From Myrica gale (Eukaryota > Streptophyta > Magnoliopsida > Fagales > Myricaceae), in contig OZ005608.1 in NCBI GenBank assembly GCA_963930655.1, positions 19,307,271 through 19,371,270 on the forward strand: a stretch of DNA of 64,000 nucleotides, written 5' to 3'. The notes under the pieces were generated by a model. It saw only the letters and a list, made by a program, of their open reading frames with translations, did no database searches and had not been told where the DNA came from. The number at the start of each line of letters is the position of its first letter. The first letter of the stretch is position 1. The position numbers and the translations under genes were made by a program. Shown here piece after piece: positions 1 to 12,260 of the stretch.

Positions 1-600
1 ATAAGTAAACTAATTAATCAAAAACTATCCATTTGTGTCAGTATATCATCTTAATTTTTGATTTAGAAGATACATGACAAGCACCAAAGTTTTAAAAACA
101 TGTCAAAAGGTAATAATACATAGTGAAGTAACACATGCTCTAGAGTAATCTATATACATTAATAATAGATAGTAAAGTAACACATACTTTAGAGTAGTGT
201 GTGTGTGTGTGTGTATTTTGAGCAACTATCATCAAGGTCTAATTTTTATAGATATCCTCAGCTACACTATAGGTGAATATCCCCCAAAATAAAATCAATC
301 AATCCATTATTCCATCATTCAAATGCTCAAAAAAATAATTTAGATATTCTGTTCCCCAATATGTAAAAAAAAAAACTGTGAGAAAATAGCATTCAAACCC
401 CAATATTTTCAGACTTTATTTTCTCCTCCAAACATGTCTTAACTATGTATTTGTGTCTGTGGCATCTCCCAATTGTGTCATCAAACTATCTTGGCATCTC
501 CCAAACGTTTTCTGATTTGTAATTTTGATTTTCTAAATACATGGAAATTCACCAGACACATCCACAGCCATGCTTTTGCTATATTTGCAATACAATATCC

Positions 601-1069
601 TGATCCAAGGAAGCGTTAATCACATCTGCGCTTTGACTTTAAAAGGACTAGTCAAAATTACTTTTAAAGCTCTTTGGAATCATTATAAGGCTCAGTCCTA
701 CATAGTAAGGAATGAATGTAGGACTTAGCCTTATACCATTCATTTCTCATTAGTTCTCCTATCCTACATGTGGGGCTCATGCTGTCACAATCTCTCTCCC
801 TTAAATCTTTGACGTTTTCTTTAGGTTTTGCCAAGCTCATGTTATTTGTTACCAGGACGCTCTGATACTATTTCTAATGACACAAGGAAGTACTAGCAAC
901 ATCTGCGCTTTGACTTCAAACGGACTAGTCAAGGTTACTTTTGAAGTTATTTGGAATCATTATGAAGCCCAGTACTACTCAATAAGGAACCAATGTAGGA
1001 CTTGGCCTTATACCTTTCCTTTGTCACTATTTCTCCTCTCCCACTCCATATAGGACTTGGGGTAACACA
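601..1069 (-). mobile_element. TRIM (miniature LTR retrotransposon) in an APRR2 intron
   Basis: Two diverged direct repeats of about 190 bp (601-789 and 878-1069; shared words such as ACATCTGCGCTTTGACTT and GGACTAGTCAA) flank an 88-bp spacer. On the minus strand each begins TGTG and ends TCA. Next to the 878-1069 copy lies TAGTATCAGAGCG, one base off the initiator-Met tRNA primer-binding motif; next to the other copy lies a purine run (AAGGGAGAGAGAT) suited to a polypurine tract. ATCC flanks both sides (597-600 and 1070-1073). This LTR-PBS-PPT-LTR layout of 469 bp with no coding capacity is that of a TRIM. Confidence 0.7.
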
Positions 1070-1441
1070 ATCCACCTTGATCAATCCAAGGAAAAAATTT
1101 AAAGGATGGTCAAAACTATTGAATACTGTATAGACACTTTCTCTTCTTCTTGGACAGAAGAGAAGATGAGACTTCCATTCTGTAAAAATAACGTGAAAAC
1201 AAATTTTATACCAGGCTAGAATTTATGATTTTACTTCAGAACTGATTTCTTTGCGTGCACAAGAAAACATTGCCAAGTAAACTAGGGTCTAAAAGAAGGA
1301 ATGGTTTGGACAAAGGTTTACCATGAAAAAAGTTTAGATACAGAATTTTGAAAGCTCAACAAACTATATTTTTATTTTTTTCATCAGGAAAATAATGTCT
1401 CGTTGGAAGAGAACCTGATTGGCTAGTAAACCAATACTAAC

Positions 1442-4400
1442 CTGGAGATGACTTGCTACATTATGCCTAGTTAAACCTTCCACTTTCATGAGCTCTAGTA
1501 TCCGAGAAGGAATGGCTTGATCAACGCCTAGTTGTTCGACAGCCTGCACAAACTTCTTGTGCAGTTCTGGTGTCCAGTCTACCTGAAATCAAAAACAAAA
1601 AACAAAATCACGAAGATATAGGAATAATCCTTCCTAAGGGAAAATGTAGAACCAATCACGAAGATATGACCAAATGAGGAAAACAAACCCCACAAAAAGG
1701 AAATGCTGTCGTTATGTAACCTCAAGTATTACAAACTTCCAATGGCTAAATAGACTCTCCTAAGAAGTTGAACATAATCGGAATTCTAAAAAAAGACTCT
1801 TCTTGGATGTTGAACTTGTTCTACTTCCAAAACTTCTGTAGTTATTTACCCAGACTTTTAGTTAGTTGTTGAATTCCGAATCAGAAGATCTTGGATTGAC
1901 CTGCTTAGACTTCATACATGCTCTGTTTGGACAAGTACAACAATACTTCAAGGTAATTAGTTGACTGGGGCATCACATTGGGGTCAGAAACCGAGATTCC
2001 AAAATGTAAGAATCAATTTGTACAACAAAAGGACATGCTCTAATTCCATCACATAAGTAGTGGTAATATAGGGAGTGGATAATCATCCTCTATGTTGAAG
2101 GACATCATGATAAAAGTTACAATTTAGGGATTTGGCAACCATATCCTACGGTAAGCAACAACTTCGGGCACAGACATATATGTGTGTGCATGTTTGCATT
2201 TCCAAAATTATGGCTTTCGTTCCTGGGGGGGGGGATGTGAAACAATCTGTAAAAAATCATCAGATCATAGGGCAGAAATTAGATTAGATATTCTTAACAT
2301 CAGGAATTATGGGCAATTTTGTCATAACTTCTATACATTCAGTTACCTTTATCTTCTTCCGATTAGCTCTAGGTCCACTAGCATTACTAAGTCCAGATGA
2401 TTTACATGCGTTTTCAGCACTACCGCGATCTTTATTGCTGAGACTGTCTTTATTATGCTTGTCAGGAGACATCTTTCTCTCACATTTAAAACCATTGGCA
2501 GATTCTTCTTCCTCTTTGATCAGACTCTTTCTTGTTATTTGATGTTTGCACTCCTGAAGAATGCCTTCAGCAATTGAATCACCACAAGTAGTTTCGACAG
2601 ATTTAGATTCTCCATCTTGCTCACCACTCTCTTTTTCCGCTGAGCAGTTCATTTGATCTTGGCACTCCCCATCATTCAGTAACCGCGATCCCTGTTTCAG
2701 TTGAGGTGTTGAAGGAGCTGGGTACCTATCACTTCCTGCTGAGTGCTCAGGGTCATTTTCATGAACAAGTGACACCGTTTCTGGTTCATTTGGTAGGTTA
2801 TTATTTTCAGATTCTTCATTTTCCAGCTGTAGCTGCAGCATGGATGCTACAGACTCCTTGACGGGCTTCAGTGATTCCGAGATGATGCTTCCCCTGGCAT
2901 TGAATGCCTGCTCAGTGTTAACAACATCAGAACTCTTTTGCTCGCTGTAATTGTGTTAGATTTTTAATATAAAGGAAGTCCCAATGTAATGCTCCAAGAA
3001 TCGACAGACCTTATGAACCACATGCTGCCAAATGTTCCTGAGTTTGTCCTCAGAGAGTGGCTTCCTCAGGAACTCAACTGCACCAAGCTGAAAATGAATA
3101 TCAAAAAAGAGCACTAATGAGTACGAATTACTGAAGGTCCAACTGTTATGGCTTGAGAATGGAACTCCCATAACGTAAAGGGAAACACCTAAAGGTTCCA
3201 ATAATTTTAGGATTTTAAAGGATAAAGAAGGAAAAAAACATTAAAAAACATGCCAATGCCACAAAAGGCAAATAGAATATTGTAGCATTGCATGTGTACT
3301 GAAAAGTTATTGAGAGATTGGACTTAAAACCTTACCGCTATGCACCTCATTATGGTGCTCAGGCAATGGATGTTTGAAGTCACTGCAATAGAAAACCATA
3401 TTGCTTGGCATAAGAAATTGCATATGATGTTATAACTAAGCATTTTCAGCAACTTTCTTATCCCCAATACCATTATTACAAGGAGATTCCTAGGTATCAA
3501 TTTTTATTTTTTTACAAAATTTCGAAAGACCTAGGAAAAACAGAGATTATTAAAGAAACAAAAACATACCGTAAAGACTTAAACGGACAGGTAAAGAACA
3601 AAACTTTAAGAACTGAGAACAAGTTAAACACTGAAGCAGAAGACCAGATGAAATAAGCTTTCTACAAAATCTGGACTGCTCAGACTAATTTCAAGACTTA
3701 CTAATGGTTGGCAAGTCCTTAGCAGTTTCGAGAAACTTAAAGCTTCCCTGGCTATTGCTTGTACCAACCTGTGATCACATGGAATGGTTAGCTACACAAA
3801 AATAGAGGGGAACAAGTAGTGCAACAAAGCATGAGGCTAATTTATCTCCATGGTCAGGAAGCAATTATATTAATGCAGCTGGATTAAGTGTGCACCAGGA
3901 TGATATTACTAACAAAATGGGATGCAAAATGCATGTGACTGAGCGTGTGAAGGATCTTTTGAGGCTTCGTTAGATCGGCCCGATTTTTATTTGCAGATAT
4001 AGGGCAAATGCCCCAATACCACGTCTTTTTGCTATGGCTTTTTTATTTTTTCAATTTATTTCATGTCTTCTGCCAAATATTCTGGAAAATAGCCCTAGTT
4101 TGGTTATGCCATTACCAATCACGGGAATAATTTTTCCTTCATCTCTGGACAGTTATACTGTCTCATAACAAACTTATTATCCACATAGCATGCCATATTT
4201 GGGGAAAAAAACAGAGAAATCATATGACGTATGTCGTCAGCAAAACGTATTACCTCTACTATAGCAACATGAAAGCTTCCGGGCTTGTTTAAAATTTCTG
4301 TCAAAGCTTCATTCTCATTGCAGAATGTAGAAACTGCAATAGACATGGGCAGGTCGTCAAGTATATGCGCACACACATGAATGAACCCCAAAAGTGAGAA

Positions 4401-5096
4401 AGAAATGTGAAGGTAGACAGAGCAACATAAGCAACATAATAATTTTACTACCATCCAGTGAACATAAATAAAGGATGGTTTCATGAAAGCTCTAAACAAT
4501 AGTTTTTAAGTCACTATTATTGCGAGAGATAGAAACTTAATGCAACCACTAGTTGGATTACATGCATTTAATAGCAAATAGTACAGAAGCTAAAATGTGT
4601 TTGGATTTTTAACAGCTAGTGCTCTTCATTCAAAATTAACTGGTTATAGCTGGGTTCACAATAGCAAGATATTAATTCCTTTCCAAGGACTTCACAACTA
4701 CTATCTTTTTAAGCTCTATATAGGAAAGAACAAAATTCCAGGTTATGCAAAAGAATGGGACACTATCAGATGCCTTGGAATGAAAAGACGGGGGTGGGGG
4801 GGGACCAATGTAGTCATAAATGAGTAGGCGAAGTAGGACAAGAAAAAAAAAATATGGATAAAAAAAACATCACAAAAAAAAAAAAAACCAAAACTGCCCG
4901 AGTAGAAAGGGGAATGAATTGTTTGAGAAATGATAAGAACAGAAAAGGGAATTTCAAATGTCTAACCAGCATAATCCATTGCCTCAAGCTTTGATCTTAT
5001 CTCAGCAGCAGAACTGCTGTCTCCATCAAGGAGAAGCACCCTAAGTCCCTTAGGAAAGTCTGTCCACTCGTGTAAATCATTAGCAGTGCAAACCAT
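1442..5096 (-). CDS. APRR2: APRR2-like two-component response regulator-like protein (partial, 7 coding exons visible)
   Basis: Coding exons on the minus strand, placed by GT-AG sites and reading phase: 5096-4967, 4333-4254, 3768-3702, 3382-3336, 3087-3010, 2940-2347, 1582-1442. They give 379 codons without a stop. Residues about 10-134 form a receiver-like domain (HVAIVEV, then [19 protein letters not shown]). Where a true receiver has its phosphoacceptor Asp strand, this one reads VAIVEV with Glu, so it is a pseudo-receiver. Residues 135-332 are a polar acidic linker. Residues about 327-379 start a GARP/Myb-like DNA-binding domain ([11 protein letters not shown], then [11 protein letters not shown]). 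The acceptor at 2941 was chosen because the one four bases earlier gives an immediate stop. The domain end (KYR-type continuation) and the C-terminus are missing; they lie beyond position 1 after an intron of more than 1.4 kb. By family knowledge this is a nuclear GLK-related factor linked to chlorophyll and fruit pigment in several crops. Family assignment is secure; function in this plant is inferred. Confidence 0.93.
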
Positions 5097-6160
5097 AGCT
5101 GGTTTGGCATCGTTTCTCAGGCCACCGACGTGTCTTGCAGATCTCTGCTCGCTAGCATCAAAAAATTTCTACATAACCCAAATGAAATTACACATCAGAA
5201 GAATCTTCTCCTACTCTAGCAATCTATATTGGTAACTAATTATACGATGTACTCATGAAACCAAACAAACATGGGGAGAGAGAGAGAGAGAACTAATTGG
5301 CAGTCCATCATTGCAAGTTGATTATATTCACACAATAAAAACCAATGAAACACCAAGAAATTGAATAATATCTCAAGATTTCGTCAAGAAAAGGTTATAC
5401 GAAACACGAAACCTGGAGACTATAATGGAAGGAAAAAATTTTAATTATGCATGGAGCGAGTGTGGGATCATTGATTAATTTTCAATTTACTTGCTACAAA
5501 GGTCTAAAAGGAAAAAAAAAATGGAACATCTGAGCAACTGATCAAAATCTTAACTTGAGTTTGTAAAACGTAAGCTAACAACAAGACGAGAAACATTGTG
5601 TTCAGTGCATAGTTGTTATTAGCTACCGCCACTTCTGAAGAACAACAACCAGACTAAAACCCATTTGAGCAGCAAGTAAATACAGAGGAGCAGACAAGAA
5701 GAAATCAACCATAAGAACTGATCAACAAAAATTTAAACCACGGTGACAAAGAAAGCATGGGATTTCTTCAGAGCGAAACATGAAAGACAAATAAAATAAC
5801 AATGCTACAAGCCCAATACTTGCATGCATATAACAAGAACAAAATCACCATAGAATCTGATGAAGCCATTTTTAAGCCTGCCAAGTAGGCTGAAAATTCT
5901 ACTCCATCAGAATCCACTAAACCACTCTCAAGGTAGTCAAAGGAAAGGAAAAACGAGCATCCATATGGCAAAGCACCATATCAAAGAATACACTAAGGAT
6001 AATCTTTCTTCTGCGTTTTTATCTTCTTCACTACCTTCGGTCAACAGTGCCCTTCTTCTTTCTCTCCCCAGGCGCTCGTCTTCCACTTCTACTTGGCTGG
6101 ATATAGAAAACAGAGGAGAGAGAGAGAGAGTCAGAGGTTTAAGTGCGCTTTCTTGAGGGG
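5097..6160 (-). other. 5' UTR and leader introns of the APRR2-like gene
   Basis: The first coding exon continues upstream as UTR to an acceptor AG at 5170-5169 (exon starts at 5168). Beyond an AT-rich intron, 5850-6160 looks like the first transcribed exon: a CT-rich run (about 6110-6135 on the minus strand), several short upstream ATG frames, and possible donors near 6031 and 5853. The longest upstream frame (5971-5768) has no recognisable protein character. Exact exon ends cannot be fixed without transcripts. Confidence 0.55.
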
Positions 6161-6759
6161 CGTCTGTGATTTACTGTGCAGTTGCCATCGGGTGTTACGG
6201 ACCACAGAATATCCAAAAGGCTCTTCCCAAAAGGTCAGTAAACTTTGTTCTCGCGTCAATTTTTGTTAATATCCCAAAACTACAAGAAAAAGAAAAACTT
6301 TTCTAACATCATAAGACCAAATCCAATGCTGCTTTGAACAACATTTGCTGTAATTGTTACTTGGTGCATCAGAGTCATTTAGGTACTGCAATTCCTTTTT
6401 TCTCTCTTTTTGTTTGTGTGCTTTGAGAGATTCTGTTGCTTTTCTTACACATGAAAATCTCCTTAGAACATCTTTATATATAAGAGAAAAGAAGGAAACT
6501 CTTATTGAAAAATGACTTTTGGAGGTAGTATTAGACACTCGACCAACACCTTAGAGTCGTCTCAAGTCTTAAACTAAATGATTATACTCAGACCATTAGA
6601 CCCACATCTTTTCCGTCTTAACTATAACACCAGGGTATGCTTTTACTATTCCTTTGCCCTTTTGGAGGTTCTGGCTTCCACTGGTTCATACTGCTAGCAT
6701 AGCCAGCTGTTTTACCGTTGGAAAATCCCAAAATAACATATATATCTATATATATATTA
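6161..6759. other. Intergenic AT-rich DNA
   Basis: Upstream flank of the APRR2-like gene. The open frame at 6266-6538 (minus) has no protein-like composition. Apart from the TATA candidate nothing specific is seen. Confidence 0.5.
6472..6484 (-). promoter_or_regulatory. Possible TATA box upstream of the APRR2-like gene
   Basis: On the minus strand the stretch reads CTTATATATAAAG, about 350 bases upstream of the CT-rich leader. It is the best TATA-like match between the leader and the next repeat, but TA-rich words are common here, so this is only a candidate. Confidence 0.22.
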
Positions 6760-7160
6760 AGAAAAAATATATTTTCCACTCAAACTGCCGGATCTGTGAT
6801 ATATTGTACTGTAAACAACTAGTTTTGACACATTGCACTATCCAATTATCAATATTATACATTTTTCACCCTAAACTACTCACTTTGATACATTGCAACC
6901 TTCAACTACCAATGTTATATACACTTTGCACCCTCCTTCTGATAATAATACTTATAAAATTTAATGAATTGACAATAATATCTTCAATATATTCAAAGTG
7001 GGTCACAGACACTCTCGTCATTTTTTTTTCTAAAATTTTGATAGATGACGCAAAATATTTAAGATTGGTAGTTAGAGGGTGCAATGTCTTAAACATAATA
7101 GTTTAGGATATAAAATTTAAAGCCTAAGGAAATTCGTGGGTGGAAAATATATTTTTTCCT
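6760..7160. mobile_element. Fold-back MITE-like element, about 400 bp
   Basis: The left end (AAAAAATATATTTTCCAC, about 6762-6779) and the right end (GTGGAAAATATATTTTTT, about 7140-7157) are inverted copies. The interior repeats a diverged phrase of the type ACATTGCACCCTCTAACTACCAAT several times in both orientations. No clear target duplication is visible in the TA-rich flanks. Superfamily unknown. Confidence 0.5.
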
Positions 7161-8299
7161 ATAAATTATAATAGAGATGAGCTGATTTGATACATAATTC
7201 ATAGCAAACTATTTCCAATTTTCTAGAACTACAACAGAACACAACACAGTAGAAGACCTAGGACTTTTTCTTGGGGGCAAAATGAATATTATAATAATGT
7301 ATTTATTTTTATTTTTATATTAAGAAAAATTTACATTTAGGTCTTTAACTACAACACATTTTACAATTTACACTCTAAATTACTTTTAATTTAATATATT
7401 ACATCCTAAACTACCACCACACCATCTTACAATTTAACTGTTAAGATTATAACACGAGTCATATTTTTATTTATTTATTTGAATGGTGAGATCTTAACCT
7501 GAAATGAAAAAATATAGACAGGAATAATAAAGTTAGTATTTAAGATGTAAACGATGAAATATCCGGTAGTTAGGGGTGCAAAATATAATCTATCGTTTAT
7601 AATGTATTTTACTGTATATATAATATAAAGATATTTAATATAAACATAATTAAGGTCATAAAATAATATTCACAAATAGTTGTGTTGGCTTCAGAATAAG
7701 TTGCAAAGTTAAAGATAGTAAATCACAAATAACAATTATATTTCTTCAGCTAATATATTGAGTATGGTGTGGAGATGCTCAAATAGGCAATAGAAAATAA
7801 AAAGAAAGAATTTGAAGAGACTAGGAGAAAACTATCATGTTATCTTTTTTTTTTCAAAGAGATATGTTTTAACTTTTAAAGCTTTTTTAGATCCAAGAAT
7901 TAAAATTTTGAGAAAAATTCTCAAATTTTGAAGATTTGGATCTAAATCTTGATATTTTTATAAAAAAAATTCAAATATTTTTCAAATTTTCTCAAAAATA
8001 AAAATTATGGGCTATTATTAACACAGGATCATGGTATCTATGCAAAACAGCCTTCCATTCTCATCATCCTTAACTGCTGTTTAGGCATCCTTAATTGAAA
8101 GATATTAGACAAAATTATCACTAACAAATGAGTGAATGATGATGATATGACTTTTGACCATTTGTGATCGTTGTCTTTGCCCTTTATTCGCATTCTAGGA
8201 AAGCAGCTACGTAGATCATGGTAGCCAGTTCGACTCCTCCCGCCCTACAGCATGGACACCCCCAATTTCCTTCCACTTCGGGCTGTAAATTGACTTGAA
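7161..8299. other. AT-rich intergenic DNA without a gene
   Basis: About 7320-7600 repeats the style of the neighbouring fold-back element (phrases on loss of 'taaactac' type). 7850-8010 has AT-rich self-complementary words (TTTTGAGAAAAATTCTCAAA). No protein-like frame. Confidence 0.45.
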
Positions 8300-8544
8300 T
8301 AATATTTTATTGGTATTCTTCTAAGATATAGAAAGAAATGATTTGATGTAATTATTTAATAAAAAAATATTGAAGTTGCGTGAAAAAGTATAAAGAGAGA
8401 AAATTTATGTTGAATAAAAAAGTAAAAAGTTGTTGGAGATTGTGTAAAATGTATTGATATTTGTGTTTGAATTCTGAACATGTTCGGGAGTAGTTTTGTG
8501 AATGTATTTGAATCCTGAAAAATGTAAAAAACACGAACATAACG
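8300..8544 (+). mobile_element. Tourist-like MITE fragment
   Basis: This stretch is the inverted counterpart of 27561-27863: both share, in opposite orientation, words for a TTGTGTAAAATGTATTGATA-type core and an end of the form CACGAACATAACG (compare the start GGTTATGTTCG at 27561). Its other terminus is not recognisable and it lacks a visible target duplication, so it is probably truncated. Confidence 0.5.
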
Positions 8545-10164
8545 CTACAATAAAACCCATCAACTTCATCTGAAATTACCATTATAGACCTTCTTTCTTT
8601 AATTGGGCTGTCCCTCCCTCCCCAAAGGTTTTTTTTTCCTCGCTGTCTTGATCACAACACGTGGGATACACCCATGTGGCACTTCAGATATGATCCTTTC
8701 GCATGTCTTGTTGTTGTCCTTTAACCTTACAAAGCCAAACCATTTTGAGTCGTTCCCTTTTATCTTTTCTATTAAATAGGACCGAAATACCAAAAATTAA
8801 CAAAATGCCAAAATGGTGGGAGGATAAACATGTAATTTTGGCATGATGATCCATGCTTAAAGATTTGTTTAAGCTTAGGGGTTGATAGTTGTTTCCTTAT
8901 TTAGACAGTGAGTTTTAAAGCAATTTTCAGGTGCGTTTTCAGAATCTGCATCGCAAAACATACTGAAACGAGGATTTATTTACTATACACCAATGGGAAG
9001 GGACCGCTTGTGAACTTCAGCCCCTGCGACCTCATTGTAACAAGCTATGAATTAAATTTATGCGACGTAACTTTGTGCACGGAATAACGTGTCATCTGAA
9101 GACTGGATAGATCAAAAGAACAGGTAAGGGTCACGTGCGACTCGTTTCGGCCTGGTACGTCACATGCCATAGCCACTATAATTATGTCATCAATAACTTC
9201 AGTCTTTTTTTTAAAGCCAAATTACAATAATTCCACGTATTATTACCTTAATTTCAAGGGTTAATAACTAATTTAGTCCCTAAGTTTTACACCATTTTTA
9301 AATTTGGTCTATAGGTTTGTCGATTTAATCATTCTGTCTCTTATATGTACAATCAGCTAACGACGGGACACATCACATCCAATAAGAAGCTGCCACGTGT
9401 CCGACTTTGAAACAAAATAAAACCCTCAAAATGACAGTCACGTTGGCATCTATTGTAAGAGAATTTGTAAAAAAACAAAAGAAAAAGAAAACTAAACCTC
9501 AAATGCTAGAAGGTGACATACTAACAATAAACAATTAGACTTTTGAAATAAAAACATATTCAATTTTTTTTTAAAATAAACTTTATTAAATAACTTAAAT
9601 AAATCTCTCTTAAAAATAAATAATATCTTTAAAACTCTTTCAAAACACAAAGACAAAGCTCCTCATCAACATTTGAAAATAGGAAAACAATAGTAAGTGA
9701 GTTCGACAACTCAATAAGCACAATTATTATACTAGTATTTGAAATCTTTATAAATAGTTGAAAGTTGGTTTTTGAAAATTTCAAAATAAACAATTTTATC
9801 AATAAATCAATAATACTATAGAAAAATCATTTTGGCAATAATTGCGGGTCACGTTTACTGTGTGACATGGTTGTGCAGTTGTTACCTAGTTTGGGGTCAA
9901 CCAAATTAAGCCAATACTATGGGTAAAATTATTCCTTACTAAGGTTTGACTAAGTCCAAGTGTGCACTCGAGAAGAACTTACAAAATAACCACTTTGTTT
10001 CTAGAATGAGTGCACTAAATGGGTTTAAAAATACGTAACGTATTATACTGTAAACATCACTTGAAATTTTGCATCTATATCTTCTTCTCATGTAATGTAA
10101 TGCACATAATATAAATAACATAAAAAAGATTTAATTTAAACTTTGGAAACCTCGTGTAATATAA
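8545..10164. other. Intergenic DNA, no gene recognised
   Basis: AT-rich. It includes a common plant dispersed-repeat phrase (TAATTTAGTCCCTAAGTTTT, about 9272-9291) with G-box-like CACGTG words nearby (about 8659, 9133, 9395). Short frames here lack protein character. The left part of the CACTA element that ends at 12260 could begin here, but no matching terminus was found. Confidence 0.4.
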
Positions 10165-10227
10165 TTGAACATAAATAGGGCTCATGGTTACTTTCATGCT
10201 ATATTTTTTTTAACAATTAATCGACAG

Positions 10228-11171
10228 GAAGATAGAGAAACTGTGAATTCTATAATGAATGCGACTTTCAAAAATCACAAGACGAAATTACACAAACATT
10301 TTAAGAAGTTCGGGACTAAGGATGAAGCATTGGAACATCGACCAGCAGATACGTCTGTAGAAAACTAGATTGCATGCTGTGAACTATTCTTCCAACCTTC
10401 TTATCAGGTAATTATTTAATGAGAAACAACGACGTTTTCTTAATAATAAGCAGATTATGGATGTTATTGCATTTGCAGGAACATAGTCAAATTAATACCA
10501 ATAATAGAGTGAAATTGAAGGTACACCACAATGGTGGTTCAAGACCATTTGTTTGGCATAGAAAGAAATTGGTAAGTATATTACATAATTATTCTAACAT
10601 TTTAATTTCATAGATTAGCTTAATTTTATTTCTTTTGACCTATGAATTGTGTAGCAAGACCCCGAGGTTGGAACACCAATAGTTACAGATATTATATAGT
10701 AAGATGCATCATAAAAAAATGGCGAAGGGTGGGTGTCTGATGGTGCTTGAGAAAATTATGTAATTAAATTTTGTCATATTATTTTTAAAGATTAGTATAT
10801 TATGTTATATAATCCATAATTTAGTTTTATGATTATAGTAGAAGATGATGGAGATTCAATCCCAATCAACTACAGAGTCAGGAGCACCAAAAGACGTTGA
10901 CATTTTTACTCAAGTCCTTAGGACAAGATCTGACTATGTGAGAGGTTTAAGTCGCTCTGTGAAGCCAATTGTTGCCTCATCCTCTACTGTGTCCATACAA
11001 AGGGATTCAGAGCTTGTTCATGAGTTAGAGGCAGCTAAAGCTACAATAGAAGAGCTGGAGTCAAGGCGGAGCGAGTATGATAACCTAACAAACCAACAAG
11101 GAGAAATGCAAGAGGCGCAAAGCCAAATTCAAGAGCAACTTCAACTACTTAAGACACAATTTGCGCAATGA
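10228..11171 (+). pseudogene. Decayed CACTA transposase-associated gene (Transposase_24 type)
   Basis: Exon-like blocks joined by GT-AG sites: 10228-10407, 10479-10571, 10655-10759, 10842-11171, all in one phase. They encode pieces typical of plant Ptta/En-Spm (Transposase_24) proteins: KLHKHFKKFGTKDEAL, KVHHNGGSRPFVWHRKK, EGWVSDGA, FTQVLRTRSDYVRGL, and a C-terminal coiled coil rich in Glu and Gln (about 11010-11171). The frame is broken by TAG at 10366-10368, two adjacent stops after VTDII (about 10696-10701), another after DAS, and one after VSDGA. It is therefore a pseudogene whose intron structure is still readable. The terminal 108-residue frame is intact but cannot stand alone as a transposase. 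Confidence 0.8.
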
Positions 11172-11320
11172 GATTTGTAGGTATTATTCATAGTTTTGGA
11201 TTAAGTTTTTGAATGTTGGAACATTTTCTAGATACACTTATTTTTGCAATATTATGACTTGTACAACTTTGTTATTTTTTTTACTTCATCTTACATTTGT
11301 GTACTGAGATATTTGTGTTG

Positions 11321-11535
11321 GTTGAGAAATTTATGGAATATTTGAAGTTTGTGTTGGATGAGAGAATATTTGAAGTATGTGTTGGTTGAGAGATTTATGG
11401 AATATTTGAAGTTTGTGTTGGATGAGAGAATATTTGAAGTATGTGTTGGTTGAGAGATTTATGGAATATTTGAAGTTTGTGTTGGATGAGAAAATATTTG
11501 AAGTATGCGTTGGTTGAGCGATTTATGAAATATTT
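11321..11535 (+). repeat. 64-bp tandem repeat, about 3.3 copies
   Basis: GTTGAG-led units start at 11321, 11385, 11449 and 11513 (last partial), period exactly 64 bp, with few mismatches. Each unit holds two related halves (TTTATGGAATATTTGAAGTT and GAGAATATTTGAAGTA). It lies just downstream of the transposase relic inside the CACTA element. Confidence 0.85.
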
Positions 11536-12260
11536 TTTTTGGTATTTGTAAATTGAGAATATCAGGTTTCATTTTTAAGATTCTGTCAAAATATAACACG
11601 TTCGAACAACGTATCGAGCTGGTATCTCATTCGAACTAACTGTACCCGTTCGAACCGAGATTATTTTTCGCAACGAAATTATTTCGTTGTTAATATAAAA
11701 TACGAAACAAACCAAATTGTGTTCGAACACCAAACACTGTTCGAACGGGTCTCCTGTTCGATCATCACTCATTGTTTAAACCAGAAGAATTCATCAGTCA
11801 CGAAATTGTTTCTTTGCCAATGTGGTCTCTAATACTCGTTCGAACGCAATGAACTGTTCGAACTATATTATTTGTGACGAAGTAAATGATCGTTGCTGAA
11901 TATGTCAAAGGTAATTGCGACGAGAATATTAGTCACAAATACTTTCGTTCGAGCGGTTAATCGTGTTCGAACGAGAATTAGTGACGAAAATGTCGTCACT
12001 AAAAGTGTAACTTTATGGGCTGGCCATTAGCTTTCAGCGACGAACATCCTCTTTCAACGATGAAACTATAACCCACCAGTGGCGATAGTTTTCATCATTG
12101 AAGATGCCTCTTTTGTGTCGACATAAAAGTTCGTCGCTGATGACTTTCAGCAATGACGTTTCAGCGACGAAAATTTTTTGCCACTGATAACCTTTAGCGA
12201 CGAGATGCCTACTTTTAGCGACGAAAAGTTTCACCACTGAAGATGAAAACTGTTGTAGTG

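Larger units (their letters stand above)
10165..12260 (+). mobile_element. CACTA (En/Spm-type) transposon, right part
   Basis: The right end at 12251-12260 reads TGTTGTAGTG, the complement of the canonical CACTACAACA terminus. Inward, 11880-12240 is packed with subterminal words of the type TTTAGCGACGAAA and GTTCGAAC on both strands, as in CACTA ends. A decayed transposase gene (10228-11171) lies upstream on the plus strand. No matching left terminus was found, so the left border is unknown and the start given is only where element-type sequence becomes recognisable. Confidence 0.75.

Noticed and set aside
2182..2542. Plus-strand frames opposite the large APRR2 exon
   Set aside because: Antisense shadows of the acidic linker exon on the minus strand.
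5276..5292. (GA)n run
   Set aside because: Short purine repeat in an intron; no independent meaning.
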